Assembly: GCA_964035575.1 (NCBI GenBank)
Contig: OZ037870.1
Span: 186,001-250,000, forward strand
Direction of reading: 5' to 3'
DNA: 64,000 bases
Source of the DNA: Rhynchopus sp. YZ270_cl-10
Taxonomy: Eukaryota > Euglenozoa > Diplonemea > Diplonemida > Diplonemidae
Shown here: in pieces, positions 63,620 to 64,000 of the stretch
Numbering within the stretch: the stretch's first letter is position 1
Layout: each line of letters starts with the position of its first letter
Position numbers and translations under genes: made by a program
The notes under the pieces: generated by a model
Seen by the model: only the letters and a program-made list of their open reading frames with translations
What the model was told of the DNA's origin: nothing
The model's database searches: none

Positions 63620-64000
63620 TTATGTGTTTGTCGATGTGTCCTCGATGCCACGTGCCCTGCGGTAAGGGAAGATGTCCTCAGAGGTGACGGAGGAGGGCGA
63701 ACTGGCGGTGTCCTCGTCTGCAGGGAGGGGAAGCACGCGCCGGCGTGTGCCCGTTGCACCCATGGCCGCAGTGGGGGTGCTGTCAACGGTGTCGGTGTCC
63801 TCCGTGGGTGACGTCACCAACGCACGTCTCACGGGCATCTCCTTAATGGGCAAGGTCCGTGCAGCCGAAGGAGACGGCACGCCGCTGACGTCAGAGGTGG
63901 CACAGCTCTGGCTGAACTCCTTGTCGCTGGTGTCGCTCATATGTAGCGAGAGTCCCTCCAGCTGGGTGTCGATTGTGCACTCATTTGCAGTGGTTTTGAA
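63620..64000 (-). CDS. C-terminal part of a Ser/Thr/Pro-rich protein (cut by window end)
   Basis: The frame is open from the window edge to the stop at 63620, 126 codons. A Met at 63940 could start it, but the frame continues upstream without a stop to 64000, so the gene probably extends outside. The product is rich in Ser, Thr, Asp and Pro with an RRR basic patch, likely disordered. No domain is recognised. It lies 145 nt upstream of the coiled-coil gene in the same direction. Confidence 0.5.
   Translation of the reverse strand, partial: FKTTANECTIDTQLEGLSLHMSDTSDKEFSQSCATSDVSGVPSPSAARTLPIKEMPVRRALVTSPTEDTDTVDSTPTAAMGATGTRRRVLPLPADEDTASSPSSVTSEDIFPYRRARGIEDTSTNT

Noticed and set aside
1-64000. 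Assignment to a kinetoplastid from one-way gene order and uS15m
   Set aside because: Several clear cis-spliced introns are atypical for kinetoplastids, and no spliced-leader gene is visible, so the lineage is left open.

Overview
The window is nuclear DNA of a microbial eukaryote (a protist). It holds a histone H3, an SWI3/SMARCC-type chromatin subunit, a spliceosomal CWF19-like protein, an epsin-type ENTH protein, an ERV46/ERGIC protein fused to a thioredoxin domain, and a mitochondrial uS15-like protein. Short GT-AG introns (43 to 306 nt, usually starting GTATG) can be placed exactly in several genes. Every convincing gene lies on the minus strand, as in the one-way gene clusters of Euglenozoa. 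The long three-exon uS15m also recalls that group, but the spliceosomal introns argue against a typical kinetoplastid. I do not assign a species. Genes are GC-rich; spacers are AT-rich with long homopolymers.

Layout, low to high coordinate. 1-10 kb: a secreted S1-type protease and three tandem copies of a ubiquitin-like/ankyrin/zinc-finger gene. 10-14 kb: divergent histone H3 and CWF19-like. 14-24 kb: a duplicated accessory block with an ISG12/IFI6-like small hydrophobic protein, a broken fragment of the neighbouring cyclase gene, a hAT-like element inside a palindrome, and two and a half tandem copies of an NTPase-nuclease gene of the Crinkler/RHS type, each broken differently. 24-41 kb: a membrane class III nucleotidyl cyclase followed by mostly single-copy housekeeping genes (epsin, CAP-domain protein, zinc-ribbon protein, ARM-like protein, uS15m, PDI-ERGIC). 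41-48 kb: a decayed ankyrin gene built of 300-bp units, and an ankyrin gene fused to a piece of a PI3/PI4-kinase-like N-lobe. 48-53 kb: no genes; two terminal-inverted-repeat elements. 53-64 kb: two copies of a C2H2/GTPase/RING gene, SWI3 and a detached fragment of it, a large coiled-coil gene, and a gene cut by the window end.

The housekeeping genes show no common pathway. The accessory genes form the distinctive part: tandem families (Ubl-ankyrin-ZnF, GTPase-RING, NTPase-nuclease, ankyrin arrays) that duplicate, break and recombine, with a shared 0.3-0.5 kb module repeated upstream of several of them. The myristoylatable zinc-finger/GTPase/RING pair and the Ubl/ankyrin/zinc-finger trio are the best candidates for undescribed systems, possibly ubiquitin-linked recognition proteins. 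That function is inference.
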